NCBI GenBank assembly: GCA_024704765.1
Contig: JAKMXF010000310.1
Span: 558,001-622,000 of the forward strand
Length of the DNA: 64,000 nt
Origin: Oopsacas minuta
Lineage: Eukaryota; Porifera; Hexactinellida; Lyssacinosida; Leucopsacidae
Direction of reading: 5' to 3'
Shown here: positions 23,325 to 35,471 of the stretch, in pieces
Layout: every line of letters starts with the position of its first letter
How positions within the stretch are numbered: the stretch's first letter is position 1
Made by a program: the position numbers and the translations under genes
The notes under the pieces: model-generated
What the model was told of the DNA's origin: nothing
Databases searched by the model: none
The model's input: only the letters and a program-made list of their open reading frames with translations

Positions 23325-23480
23325 TTAGAACTATGTTTGTGATTTTATGACGTAAAAAAGGTGCTAAAATCTCGTTTTTGGTGCGGGAATTGGTTAAAAC
23401 GAAGTGGAAAATTAGTGTTCCTTTTCATTACGAACATAACACTTTACTTGAGCGATGATTAATTAAGGATAGTTTCGTTT
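23325..23480 (+). repeat. Dispersed repeat R2, copy 1
   Basis: Contains cattttatgacgt-like, ggtgctgaaatct-like, gagaattggctaaaacgaagt-like and ccttttcgttacgaa-like strings also present in the same order at about 25600-25790. Function and element class unknown. Confidence 0.65.
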
Positions 23481-23777
23481 TACAATCAATATAATGTGAA
23501 ACTGTTCTAATTATTATAATTCCCATGTATTAACTTTTCTGTGGCAATTACGGTTAGAAGAAAAGATTATACCATTCTATGAATATCCATGACAATTTTA
23601 GGAAGAAAGCTAGGTAGTGAAAGACTCAGAAATTAATAGAATTTCAAAAGAAATCGAAACATCAATAAAATATGTAAACCCAATACATAAACTAGCATTA
23701 AATGATGTTCAGAATATACAGACAACCTCGAGCAGTAATATACATATATATATATATATATCTCATTGTATAGTAAA

Positions 23778-26700
23778 TTAACATGATTTCTTGTTAAAAG
23801 AGTCAAGGAAATCGTAAGATTCACTCAAAGCAAATGGTTTCCTTTCTGGTTCCATATCACACCAATCAATCTTCTTATAGCTATTCTCATTGATGAGCAC
23901 ACACACTTGATAGTATATCTCTCCCAGATTAGAACCACTAGCTACTCCACTGATGAAGATACCAAATTCATTCCGGATCTGGTTAGCAGTTGTTTGTGCT
24001 TGATCCAGCTGAGAGGCGTCAAGTAGTCCGTCACTACTACTGGTTGGGTCCACGTCACCACCTGTACGCAGGCCTACAGGGTAGGTTACTATAACTATCG
24101 GGTTGAGATTAAGATTGAGGAAACTGCTGAGTAAGTCAGGTCCGATTGCCAGTAATACGTGTTTCTTCGAAGCAACAATATTTGTACAAGCAATTGCAAA
24201 AGGACTGTTGCTAGAGAGCTCGAAATTTCCTGGAGGTAAGGGCGTCAGCGTTTGGTAAGTGTCTGGACGTTCTTGTATCAAAATATCGGCTAAAAAATTG
24301 TTCAGGGCTCCAACGATAAGTATGATACGTGTCTGATCTTTCTCTATTTTCCAAATCTAAAGAATAAACAATATTATGTTGAAAGTATTTTTGAAAAATT
24401 GTCAGGTAAAAGGACAAGCTAGAGTTTTTGTTACATACATAGGGGACCGAAGGGTTTCCTGGATAATTAATTGGTAGCTACCCTCGGTGATTCGTCTACA
24501 AATTTTTCGTCATTATATCTTCGTCTTATTAATTTCATTACTTTTTAGCATAATTCGCCACTTTTAAATGTGACGAATCATTAGTAGTATTTTTTGGTCG
24601 ATGGAAATGCATAGTGCAATGAAAAAGGTACTCCTTTCATTATCTAATACGTATCCAAGAATTGAGTCAGGTAGTTTGCGTAATAACCATCTCCTTGGTA
24701 GATTTCATAACGTACGTTTGTACAGCAATAATGATATGCATAAGCATGATTATATTTAGAGTAATTAATGTAAAAGAAAAGTTTCGTCATTGTAAAAAAG
24801 TGCCTTAAACTTTAGTCACCAAAATGGCACTGAAAACATGAAAAGTTATTAATAGTCAATAATGATAGATGAAATTTGTTGTTGTTATTGTAACAAAAAA
24901 GTACACAGCTTACGAAAGTAGAGCCTGTTAACGGTTTAGAATTTCCTGGGTTAAGGATTACCTCAAGTCTTTTAAATTTGACTTGCAATTTTATTTTTCT
25001 CAATTGTATAAAACTAGTGCATTCTGGCTCAAATTATTATTGATAATGATAGTTAATATATTACACAAGTCATGATATCCAACATTCCAAGTTCGATATG
25101 ACGTCATATGTTGGGTTAAAAGGGCAATATGTTGTTATAAATGCACCATTTTTTAATCTCTGATAAACGATCACTAGTGTGTCTTCAATTCCAGAATTGA
25201 TATAAAGTTATCTCAGGATGTTTATACATGAAAATATAAATTTTTGTAATTATAAAGTTGTCACATTACTGAGGTATATTAGGTACCATGGATGGCACAT
25301 GCTTTGCCATGCCAATATCCACTTATAACTCCATAGTCGCTAGAGTCAGTGGCGTAGACAGGGTGGAAGGCCGGTATTATTCACAGTTCTTGAAAATTCA
25401 TTTTATCAATGAGCACAGTTTCAGTGACAAATGTCACCAATAAATTTCAAATATTATTCTAACACAATGAAAATAAAATTTTGGTAAATTTCAAGCCAAA
25501 TTCAACAAAAAGTCCCAAATAACCCGTTTATAGGGAAATCGACCTTTGGCCTATTTCATTATAAATTTCTTTGGAAAATCATATCAGATACTTTGTCACT
25601 GCTTTCTCTATTAACCGAATACTGTACTGCCGGGAAAATGTGTCATTTTATGACGTCAAAAGGGTACTGAAATCTAGATTTGGGTGCGAGAATTGGCTAA
25701 AACGAAGTGGTAAAATTAACGTGTTCCTTTTCGTTACGAAAGTAACACTTCGACTATAATCGGTTAATTATGGACTTGAAGTAAGCCATGGTTAAATACC
25801 GTGAATAGGCTATAGTTTCGTAGGCTGTGAAAAATGTATAATCTCTGTGGAATTTAAATCTTAAATGTATATACGTGCGTATTTACAAATTTTGGTGTTA
25901 ATCAAACTGGCTGGGCGGACATACTTCGTCCCATTGAACATAGCACAAATTTTCTGGAAGAAACATCTCATTAAGAGGGATACTATAGGGAGCTACTGTA
26001 TCCATTACACTGGCATATTAGAAACCTGTGAATAGAATTCGTGTTTGTTCCATATTTTTCTAGCTTCGGCTTTCTTCTGGGGAAACCATCTTTTAGTGCT
26101 TTTACCTCTCTTCTTTGGCAAGGTTATTCCCGGGTATTTTCCCTGTCCCTGCTGCAGAGAGTTCAATGAAGGTATAAGGCCAACCAGTCGTTCATGGTTG
26201 TCTTCTACAAGTGTAGCTGTAAACCATCTGTATTCCATCTGTAATAATCTATATTTAAGTATAGAATAGATACTAGAGTATTAACTAAAATTAGGTAGCT
26301 AGGAAGTTTGCATAAAAAAGGAGGTGAAAAGTAGGATTGTTGGCCTAAAATTGCCAATTGTGTTGTGTAATGATGAGAAACTCTTAATCAGGACATCCGC
26401 TTAATCGGTTAATTGGGAAAAACGCTTAATACGGACACTTATCCAACAAGGATTTAGTTACCGTCAGTAGAGAGAATGCAAGAATCTTTCGGTTAATCGG
26501 GACACAGTTGCTTCGAACAAAAGTGCCCCAATTAAGCGAAGTCAACTCTATTTAGCCAAAATAATGTTTATATCGATTATTAATACATTACGAAAGGTAA
26601 ACAGGTATAGTTTATTAAAGATATGTGATTTACATATTTTTGATCCTGATATATTTTGTATAATAGGTCGTGGGACACTAAATTAGATCCATAGCAGGTA

Positions 26701-29700
26701 TGCGTAAGCTGCTCGCACGTAAGGACGTCGAGCACAACTTGATCATAAGAGTAATTAGCTCTAGAGCTGAACCAAAACCTATTATTAAATTGAATCAAAA
26801 ATTTGTAAAACTAACTATCACCTATGTTTTTGAGGACCAACAGCATCGCCAAAATCATCAATTCTGACAATCATCCCATCTCTCAATTCCAAGCCGGGTT
26901 CTGGAAGTCTATAATATTAAGTAGGGAATATTAAATATTCGTAAGAAAAGTATCGATTTTTGTAATATCACTAAAACTTCATTCTCACGACGTGCAAAAT
27001 ATGGAACGTTTGAATAACCAAAATCTCGAATTATTTCCCGCAGTAATGAAATAGAATATTATCATTTCATAGGCCAAGATTACGGGCAAAGGGTTTATGA
27101 CCTCTGTTTGTAAATATGATTTCAAGCATTTCAACAACAATTTCATTAACTCTAAAGAGTTAAAAAAGAAATGATTACTGGCCTAGAATACATACATATG
27201 AAATATACAAACAGGGCCTAGGGGTTATATAAGGACAGAAGTAAATATACAACAATATGCACCTGGCTACATAAACATTGTTCATTATCTGTGGAATATA
27301 CTCAACAATCAGCTGATGGGTTAGGGTATCTTTGTTTAAACTTGTAGAGATGCATCGGCACCTTTCAAGGGATCAATAGGATATCTACCTGATTCAGGAA
27401 TCGGGATTCCTTTAATGGTAGATTCTTTAGTTTTCATTTTGTCTAATTCAGAAATAGTAGGATTGCAACCAGGTGATTGTTTTGGTACATGTAACCATCT
27501 CCTCTTACAGAAACAAAATAACAGCAATATTATCACAAGGGCTAGCATAATGATAAGACGAAAAGAATAACACCGTATACCACGATAATGATTTCAGCCT
27601 CACCAGAGCTCAAGATTTTAGGAATCATAGTAATGGATTCACAATAACTACTGTTTGCTTTGGAGATGTTGCATGTTGAATCCGCCAAAACAGGAACATT
27701 CAGATGAACCGATTGTATTGATACAGTTATGTTCACAACCTCCATTCCTCACCTCACATTCGTTTACGTCGTTACAGAACGTCTCATTAAGATTAACAAA
27801 TCCCTCATGACAATCACATTTGTAGGAACCAATTGTGTTAGTGCAGTTACCTTGACAAATAATACTACTGTCTTCACACGCATTTATGTCTGAGCATACG
27901 AAACTACTATCATTGTAGAAGGTACGTTCTGGTGGATAAGTACAGTTACAACCATCCTCTGTATCAACTTTATACCAAGTATTATCCCCAGGACAGACAA
28001 ATGATTGATCTAAACAACGATAACTCTGTACAACACAGTCAGAATACACACTTGGATCTTTCAAACTCAAATCCGTTCCAACGCACAGACCATCATCATT
28101 AGTAACAATGTATGCATTTCCTTCAGTACTTAATTTAGCTATCCATTGATATTCACATGCGCAGTTCAACATTACGCCCTTCAATCCCAGATAAGTTAGT
28201 GATGGAAATTGTAAGATGAGCTCATCTGTTAATCCCACACCAGTGTGCCCTTCCATGTATAATTCTTTAACACTCTTGATTGTCGTTAGTGTAGAAATCG
28301 GAAATTCAGGATTTCCATTAATTTCTAGAATGGCCAGATTATTCAATCCTAAGAATGTATTAGTGCCTACAGTAGTTATTCCATTATCAAATAAATCTAG
28401 AGAATCCAATTTCTTTAGTCCTTCGAATGTACAGTCAAATAATTCCCGAAGTTGATTTCCTTTTAAAATGATTTGAGTAAGTTCCCTCAACCCTTCAAAA
28501 GCATTCCGTTCCACTCTTGTTAGCCTTCCATATGTCCACGCAAAAAACTGCATTTGATTTAGACCCCTAAGTATGCTATCATCGAACACTACTGGATTCG
28601 TTTAGTATTGTAGATTCATATACCCTAAGTTGATTATGATAGTATTGTTTGAGAGAATTGGTATAGATTCACATATCAGAAAATCCACATTAACATATTC
28701 TAAATTAGGAAAGTAAGAGAAGAAATCGTTTCCCTTCAAGTATACTCATTAAACATATTTAGGATGGATATTTCTCATTCGCTGTATCAGTATGAACATA
28801 GAATTTCTTCGAGTTCAAATTGTTGATTTGCAAGGTAATAAAGTTATATGGTAAGCTATTCAAAGTCAAATTTATACCTTCGCTTAAGATACGATTTTAA
28901 GTTTTAACACAGGCAGACTTGTATCTTCGCTCAAGCACAAATCGAAAAGATCTTGTATCAAATTTGAGTTTGTTGAAGAGAGTTCGCATTATTGAAATCC
29001 TCAACTATAATACAATTACCATCATCATTTGAGCAAGTGATAACGGTGGGTACAGTCACTATTGAGTAGCACCAGATCAAAATGTTCAGAACAATGTATA
29101 CAAAATTCTGATTTTCCAACATTTAATTTGAGAACTTTAGCAATTAGAAATATTTAGATTAAAGTGGTAGAACCTTGGTTATTAAATAAAGCACAAACCT
29201 TTATACTTCATTTAATAACTAAGGTTTTACCATTTTAGCTATGTCTTCGAAATATTCAATTTCACATACTTCGGTTTTAGAAACTAGTCGTTAGTAAACT
29301 TTTCTACTTAAATCGTTATTAGCCAGCGGTTATACGTATACAGTACATCTCGTTATAATGAACTGCTTGGGACCAGGCTTCATGTCGTTGTAAGCGAGTA
29401 AAATCTATTACTTTAAAGCTACTGGGGTAAATAATCACTTCGTTAAAACGGCAGTTTTCATATCTATTGACAAGTAATGTACTGGTGTGAAGTAACTATC
29501 TATCAGCCAGTGCTATGATGGCATTCATATTCATACATAGTTGTTATGTCTCACGTATTAGAGCATAATCTCATTTTCATTTTTACCTTCTCATCTAAAT
29601 ATTTCTGGGGAAATTGTTATTACAGTGATTCATAACGAAATGAATACTATTGAGCAACTATTGTGGGTAGATCTCCTATTAACCAAATTCCAACTGATGT

Positions 29701-32700
29701 TAAACAAATCTCACGGATAGATTTTACAAAAGTTGGAAACTATGTTCATATTATATAAGTACAGTAGCATACCAGCGAGCTCCTGGGTGGGGAAATTGCC
29801 CACTCGGAGAAACAAATTGAGGAAATTATTAAAATAAGAAAAGATGAATTTCTTTCTTATTTTAATCATTTCCTCAATTTTATTCTCCGAGTGGTTAATC
29901 TAGTCCAGTGGTTCCAAACGGGGGCTCAAACGCCACCCGGGGGGCGCTGTGGAGGAAGGGGGCGTTGAGAAGATGATTAGTCGTTGGATGAAGATTTATT
30001 CTAACATCTGTAAATTTTGCGAAATACTATTGTATCTTTTTATGTTGTGCATTTTACCCATAATGACAATTCTAACACTTTGGGCCACAAGAAGAGCTGA
30101 GTATTCACCATTTACAATCAATCAATGCCTTCGATGGTATCTTTTCTTTGTTTTGAATTAATAGTTCAGCGGCTTCTTAACAAAGAAGTTATAAAAAGTG
30201 ATCATACCATGTTATTTCATTAATTACCTCAATAGTAGACGCGTTTTTTTCGTGCATATCCAATCATGACTGAAAACCCCAAGAAAAAATGCCGTCAACA
30301 CTTCATAGATTATCTGAAATTTGTTTTCATCGCCTCACCTATGCAGTTAGAACCGGATGAATTCAAACTAGCAAAGAGCCACCAAAGTCAGGGATCACAT
30401 GTTCCAACGTATAACTAGATTAGTTCCTAGATACGCTATCAGTCTATCATTTATAATTCCACATATTCACTAATTAAAATCTGATTCAATAAAGTATTAA
30501 GTAGGGGGCGTTAAATTAGTAAAGGTTGGGAAACACTGATCTAGTCTATCAAGAGAGGAAGTGAGCCGTAATAACTTATTCATCAGATATAACTACGATG
30601 ACAATAAGATTATAAAATAATGTAAACTCACTCTTTGTCCTGTAGAGGGTTGTAGTCAAAATGAATTTTAAAGTATAAAGATTCCGTGACCATACTCTCT
30701 CTGGTGCTAGAGTGTGACATACAATCAGAAATTCGTCTAGCATTCACCAGGCTGTTAAACTCCCTCTGAGCATGTACCAGCTTGAGGTTTACCTGTATTT
30801 AGCAGTGTATTCAACTAGGTACGTATACCATGTGTTCACGTAGGGGTAAGCAAAAATTTTGTTAACACATTAAGCCATTTAATTCAATGTGACAGTACAG
30901 GCGATATGTGATATTATGTCAGAACTGTGTGCTTTGATCATACAGATTGCACAAATATATAGCGAAGCTATAGTACAGTATTTTAATACAAAAAACCTAT
31001 ACAAACATCTAAAATGGGAGTTTGCTACAATCAGAGAAAATGACCTTCCAACATTATAGGAAAACTAACCTAATAAACTGTACTATTTGAGTCATAAGAG
31101 CAGTATGACTACCTTGAAAATTGAAACCCTAAGCACCAAGTACAAACATTAGCAACGGCGGATTCCTGGAGGGGCAAGGGGGGAAATTGCCCCCCCCCCC
31201 AATTTTCAACAATAGAATAACTGAAATTAATTAGTAAACAAGAAAGAATCAGAAATATCTTATTGCTGGGAAATAGCCAACGAATTGTAGTTCTAGTATG
31301 TGTGTTGTGTAGTATTCTATAATGAAATCAAAAACTAGCTCTGATAAGTTCAATTTTTCCACACCAGAATTTTTAAGAATCCGCCACTGAACATTCGTAT
31401 TAGTATTGTTAATAATCACCTCACCTGTTGAGGATAGTTCTGAAGAAATTTTAATGCCTGATCAACTGTACAATTCCTTGTAATAGAATGGTCTCCAACA
31501 GCTATCAGTTGATCACCAATAAATATGTGGCCATTCTTCTCTCCCGCTCCGCCAGGTGTTAGCCGAGTAACATAGATTTTACCATCCGAGCCTCCCAGGC
31601 TTAACCCATAAATTCCGTCAATACTCCTAAGGAATACCTGAACAAGTTATAATATAAATAGTATTAGACTCCGCTATATACGTAAGATAAACTACCCTCG
31701 TACCAAAGAGACTAAATTTAGTGGAGTGGAAATACCAGTGGTCGACAAAATATAAATTTCTTGGTGGCCAACCTAAGCTACCAAATTATATATTTGGTGG
31801 CAATTAGCCACCATTTTACTCGTTTTTAGAGACCCATTATATAATCTCTCTATGTAGAATCTAAATATTTTGGTTGCTTAACTAAGCCACCAGCTTCAGG
31901 ATTTTGGTGGCTAACGCCACCAAACCACTTAATTTGTCGAGCACTGGGGAATATACTAGTAAATAAATGCAGCTTATAGCTATGAAATTAATAACCTCTC
32001 TAATACAGCTGGCAAGACCTGGCTGAGCTATATGCAACAGTGCACGTTTCTGTACTTTGAGATGCAACAGGTGTGGACAGCTTCTGATAGTTTGTATCGC
32101 CTCTTCTCTATATACGTGCTCAAGATTAGTGTTGTTAGCACTAATTATCCTGTCTCCCTTATGAAGCTGTGTGTTTTCTGCAGCTACACCTGACACATGC
32201 GTGATAAATATACCGTCATGATCTAAACGCAACATGAAAACGTAACATGAAAACATCAAAATTAATGTATCCGTAGTATGATATTACTAAGAGTATATTC
32301 GAGGGGTAGAGCGACCAGGGGCGTGCTGGTCCTTCAGAAAGGACCACAAACTAGCATAATCTGAGGGGTCCAGCCGCGGATGCAAGATATGTCTTGGGTA
32401 AATCTCACGACTATACGCTAAAATATTGATCTTTCGCGACAAATTTGTTTCCCTGGAAAATTGTTACCGTTGGACCAAAAATTTAATGATTATTTGGTTC
32501 TACTTTGATATTTTGGTCCCACCAACCAAAATTCCATGGAAAATTGTCCGTAGGAGCAAAATTTCCCCTGACAGCTTTAGGGACTATATTTGAGCATACA
32601 TTCTCATCAAATGAAATCATATTCAATATATAGTAGTACAAGATACATTTACGGGGGCCATGATGCCAGGGGCCCAAAACGAGTTCTCGTTGTCTCGTCC

Positions 32701-35471
32701 CTAGCCAGCACGTCCCTGAAAGCGACGAACCAATGCTCTTATTATAGAAATATCAAATATACTTGCGCTTGCTTGCAACGCCATAATTGGATAATCGAGC
32801 AGCTGACTTTGAGATAATAAATACTCAAATACTAAATATTTGTTGCGTTATAACATTGATACGCTAAATGTAGAGCTACTAACCGTCAATCAGTCGATCA
32901 TCTTTTCCTCCTTTAATTGTTATACCAAATCCTTTTATAGGATTATCAGTCTGCAGATACACATCAAGTATGTCAATTTGAGATTCTTGCTCTTTGGGAT
33001 AGATATCCATCTTCCGAGATATCTTAATCACGAGCGTCTCGTTTCGCACTCTGAGGAGCTCGTTGGCAACCTAATAGAATGCAATATTAAGCTGGAATTG
33101 TAGTTGGTGCGGATAATAATTCTATATATGGCCTAATAAATACATGGCCGTGTATGTAACTAAAGATTTTCTCATTTGCCAATTAAACTTTCTAGGGTCT
33201 TCCATATATGAAGAATTCAATGAGACTACGTTCTTACGGTAACCCTTCATGTGGTTTAGGCTCTTTTATAATTATCACATTAATATATATAAAATATGAC
33301 ATTAATATATATAAAATATCGTTATCATCAATTTTGAAATTTTGAAATTGTATATTTTGAGAATTTGTTGCGAAAATTGTTTCATTTCATGCGTACTGCA
33401 TTAATATTAATATTAATATTAATATTAATATTAATATTAATATTCAGTATAAATACTTCTAAGTTTTAAATCAATTTACTAACAAATTTTGTTAAGTTTT
33501 TAATATAAATCATATTTATCAAATTCATTATTTTTTCATTATAAATAAATTTTACACTTTTTCGTTCATCAAGTTATTTTGAAAAGATTCATTTTGATTT
33601 GAAAGATAATACATACTAACAATATCATGCATTTTTAAATAAAATAGAAATAATAATAAATTTATTATCAAAATTTATAAAGTGTACAGGCCGTTCGCAG
33701 GGGTTACGTTCTCGAGAATTGTCGCGAATGGGAAAATCGCACGGCAAGAAGTTAGTTCAATGACTGTAGTGGGGTTACTTTCCTGGATTTAAAATGACAA
33801 ACAATAAGTGATACTAAATATGATCAGAATGTATAATTAAGCGATAATTATGAGTTTTAGAAAGGATAATTGTATTTACTGAGTTAAAAATATTACTTGT
33901 GTGAGTATAAGAGGATAAACTTTCTTATTATTAATAAGAGAAAAATACATTTTCGCCATACTAATGCATACAAAATATAAAAATTGCAAAATTTCTATAA
34001 AACTGACATTACTCGTACAAAAACCGCGAATAATCGAGGGAATTCATCGCGAACGGTAAAATGAGACACGAAATATTTTCCGCGAATAATCGAAACAGCG
34101 AACGGTAAAGGGCTGCCTGTGTATAAAAACGAACATAATTTTGGAATCCTAACGTCATCGTTGAAAGAGCTTAACCCATATAATGATGACCGTAAGAACT
34201 TGCTAAGTAGTCTCAATGATCCTATTATAGGCAGTGGTGGTTCAAGGATCTGCTAGATCCTTGAACCACCACTGCCTATAATAGGATAAAATCCCCCGGA
34301 GTTTGAATATTCTGGATCACGCCTGCTATTAGATAACATCATAACTTTACTGTATTTTAATATTAACTATAATCTCATCACTTACGTCATGTTTGACTAT
34401 TCTGGTGTCATTACTGTTGACTTCAACTATTCTATCAAATGGCATGAGAGCTCCAGAACTCTGAGCAATACTGTTATCATAAACCTCATTGATATAAATA
34501 CCCGGACCGTCTTGATCTTCCTCTCCTCCTATAATAGATATACCCCAAGGAGGTAGGTCTTTGGAGCGACTGAGTTCTACTGTAAACTCCTCGTACAGAT
34601 CAATTGGTTGCGGGTTCTCCTCTGGGAAGGATTCCTACGATAAATTTAGTGTAATCTGTGTTTACAAGCTCATAATTATTCCCAAGATTTCGAAAATTCC
34701 TTGATTCCAAAGCTTTAGATTCATAAATAGCGATTTCAGGTTATTAATATTCGAGTAAAAAGTATATAAATTTGCTAATATTTCCCTTTCTTTGTAAAAT
34801 CCCGAGATCTATATATCCAATACGTGCACGTGGTAGGGCATCCTATGACCATTCAATAATGGATGTAATTTCAGAATCTTGGTTACTGAGACAAAATAAA
34901 TGGGTTTCAGATTGGTTAACTTAGTTTTACCAACAAGTGATTTCTGAGAACATTTTCAAGTTTCTCAAATGTAAATTTATTGTTGTTTTTATGAAATTAA
35001 AGAAAACAAATCAGCAAATCTCAAAATTTACATATATATTTACTCTCACCGCTTCAAAGCGGGGTTGATCTTACAAAATAATTCAAAAATAGATATGCCA
35101 TATATGTATATCTATATTGTAATACTCAAAGGGCCGTCAATTTGGAGAATAATGGATACCTCGAGGCGCAATGCGCCGAGTTCATCGCGAAGCGACGAGC
35201 CAAAGACTCGTACTATGAATATTATCCTTACTTTCCATTCCTCAGCAGCTTTAATTATTTTATTAGCTTTGTGTCTATGTGTCAGTGTTTGTTTCTGTAA
35301 AACATTCCAGTAGAGCTCTCTTAACTGACGAATTTTATTCAAAACTGATTTATCTAACTCTATCAGTGCATCGTACAGTTCCTGCTGCACGGGATCACCC
35401 GAGTTCAGACGTCTTCTATATATCCCAAACATTTTGAGTAATTCTGATAAGTCTATCACCGGATTTTCCAT
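23778..35471 (-). CDS. DLG1: DLG-type MAGUK scaffold (L27-PDZ3-SH3-GUK), nine exons
   Basis: Nine GT-AG exons join in frame to 714 codons plus stop: 35471-35232, 34634-34386, 33070-32884, 32222-31996, 31637-31425, 30792-30632, 26908-26822, 26227-26026, 24356-23778. DLG proteins organise cell junctions and polarity under membranes. Exon 1 is an L27 domain (LLKMFGIYRRRLN...LRELYWNVL). Exons 2-3 give PDZ1 (PPWGISIIGG), exons 3-4 PDZ2 (GFGITIKGG), exons 4-6 PDZ3 (YGLSLGGSDGKIYVTRL). Exons 6-8 form the SH3 (LYFKIHFDYNPLQD, LPEPGLELRDGMIVRIDDFGD, RWFTATLVED...GLIPS). Exon 9 is the guanylate-kinase-like domain (IILIVGALNNFLADILIQE...PIVIVTYP). The GUK lacks about 35 residues of the GMP/phosphopeptide-binding lobe. 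Architecture and junction phases make the call firm. Confidence 0.9.
25600..25790 (+). repeat. Dispersed repeat R2, copy 2, in a DLG intron
   Basis: Same order of conserved strings as 23325-23480, for example ttttatgacgtcaaaagggt and aattggctaaaacgaagtgg. Lies between DLG exons 8 and 9. Confidence 0.65.
26395..26545. mobile_element. Worn pogo-like element in a DLG intron
   Basis: Ends read gacatccgcttaatcgg and ccaattaagcgaagtc, an imperfect inverted pair with internal cttaat/attaag motifs typical of the pogo-like MITEs in this window. No coding content. Confidence 0.45.
27336..29122 (-). pseudogene. LRR-EGF transmembrane receptor, decayed, nested in a DLG intron
   Basis: From the ATG at 29122 a signal peptide is legible (MLENQNFVYIVLNILIWCYS), then leucine-rich repeats broken by several frameshifts and stops between about 28970 and 28590. 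Next comes a long open part with three to four LRRs (FEGLKKLDSLDLFDNGI), an LRR C-terminal cap (LNCACEYQWI), and two calcium-binding EGF modules (NACEDSSIICQGNCTNTIGSYKC; DVNECEVRNGGCEHNC). A transmembrane helix (IIIVVYGVILFVLSL) and a basic tail (CKRRWLHVP) follow. Two further frameshifts fall near 27690 and 27545. The original product would be a cell-surface receptor or adhesion protein. It lies wholly inside DLG intron 6 on the same strand. Confidence 0.8.
29160..29236. repeat. Hairpin with about 31-bp arms
   Basis: taaagtggtagaaccttgg and its near-inverse, continuing through ttattaaat, bracket a short core. Lies just upstream of the receptor pseudogene. Confidence 0.75.
29800..29894. repeat. 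Hairpin with about 40-bp imperfect arms
   Basis: ccactcggagaa...aattgaggaaat...ttaaaataagaaa is mirrored by its inverse up to 29894, with short bulges. Eleven bases separate it from the hAT element at 29906. Confidence 0.8.
29906..30538 (+). mobile_element. hAT element relic with 8-bp target duplication
   Basis: Starts CAGTGGTTCCAAAC and ends with the near-inverse GTTGGGAAACACTG. Both sides carry the duplication ATCTAGTC (29898-29905 and 30539-30546), exactly as in hAT insertions. Inside, about 30266-30410 reads as a short frame (KKKCRQHFIDYLKFVFIASP) that resembles the start of ZBED5/FAM200-like hAT transposases, then stops. Non-autonomous relic inside DLG intron 6. Confidence 0.9.
31153..31389. 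mobile_element. hAT-like MITE in a DLG intron
   Basis: Ends CAACGGCGGATTC and GAATCCGCCACTG are inverted copies with small differences. Flanks aacattag (31145-31152) and aacattcg (31390-31397) match at seven of eight bases. A C-homopolymer lies near 31188-31200. Sits between DLG exons 5 and 6, ending 35 bp from exon 5. Confidence 0.75.
33401..33444. repeat. TTAATA microsatellite
   Basis: About seven uninterrupted 6-bp units in DLG intron 2. Confidence 0.9.
34219..34287. repeat. Perfect hairpin, 32-bp arms, 5-base loop
   Basis: Arms containing ggcagtggtggttcaaggat and its exact inverse flank the loop tgcta. Located about 100 bp from DLG exon 2 in intron 2. Confidence 0.9.
34960..35215 (+). 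repeat. R1 repeat copy abutting DLG exon 1
   Basis: Carries the R1 strings tgtaaatttattgttgtttt, ctctcaccgcttcaaag and tactcaaagggccgtcaa. It ends in the GC-rich mini-hairpin module at 35165-35209 (GGCGC-AAT-GCGCC, TCGC-GAA-GCGA, GAGCC-AAA-GACTC). The module ends about 22 bp from the exon 1 splice donor at 35231. Confidence 0.8.

Noticed and set aside
26580-26798. Minus-strand frame between DLG exons 7 and 8
   Set aside because: The DLG exons join correctly across it with matching phases, so it is intronic.
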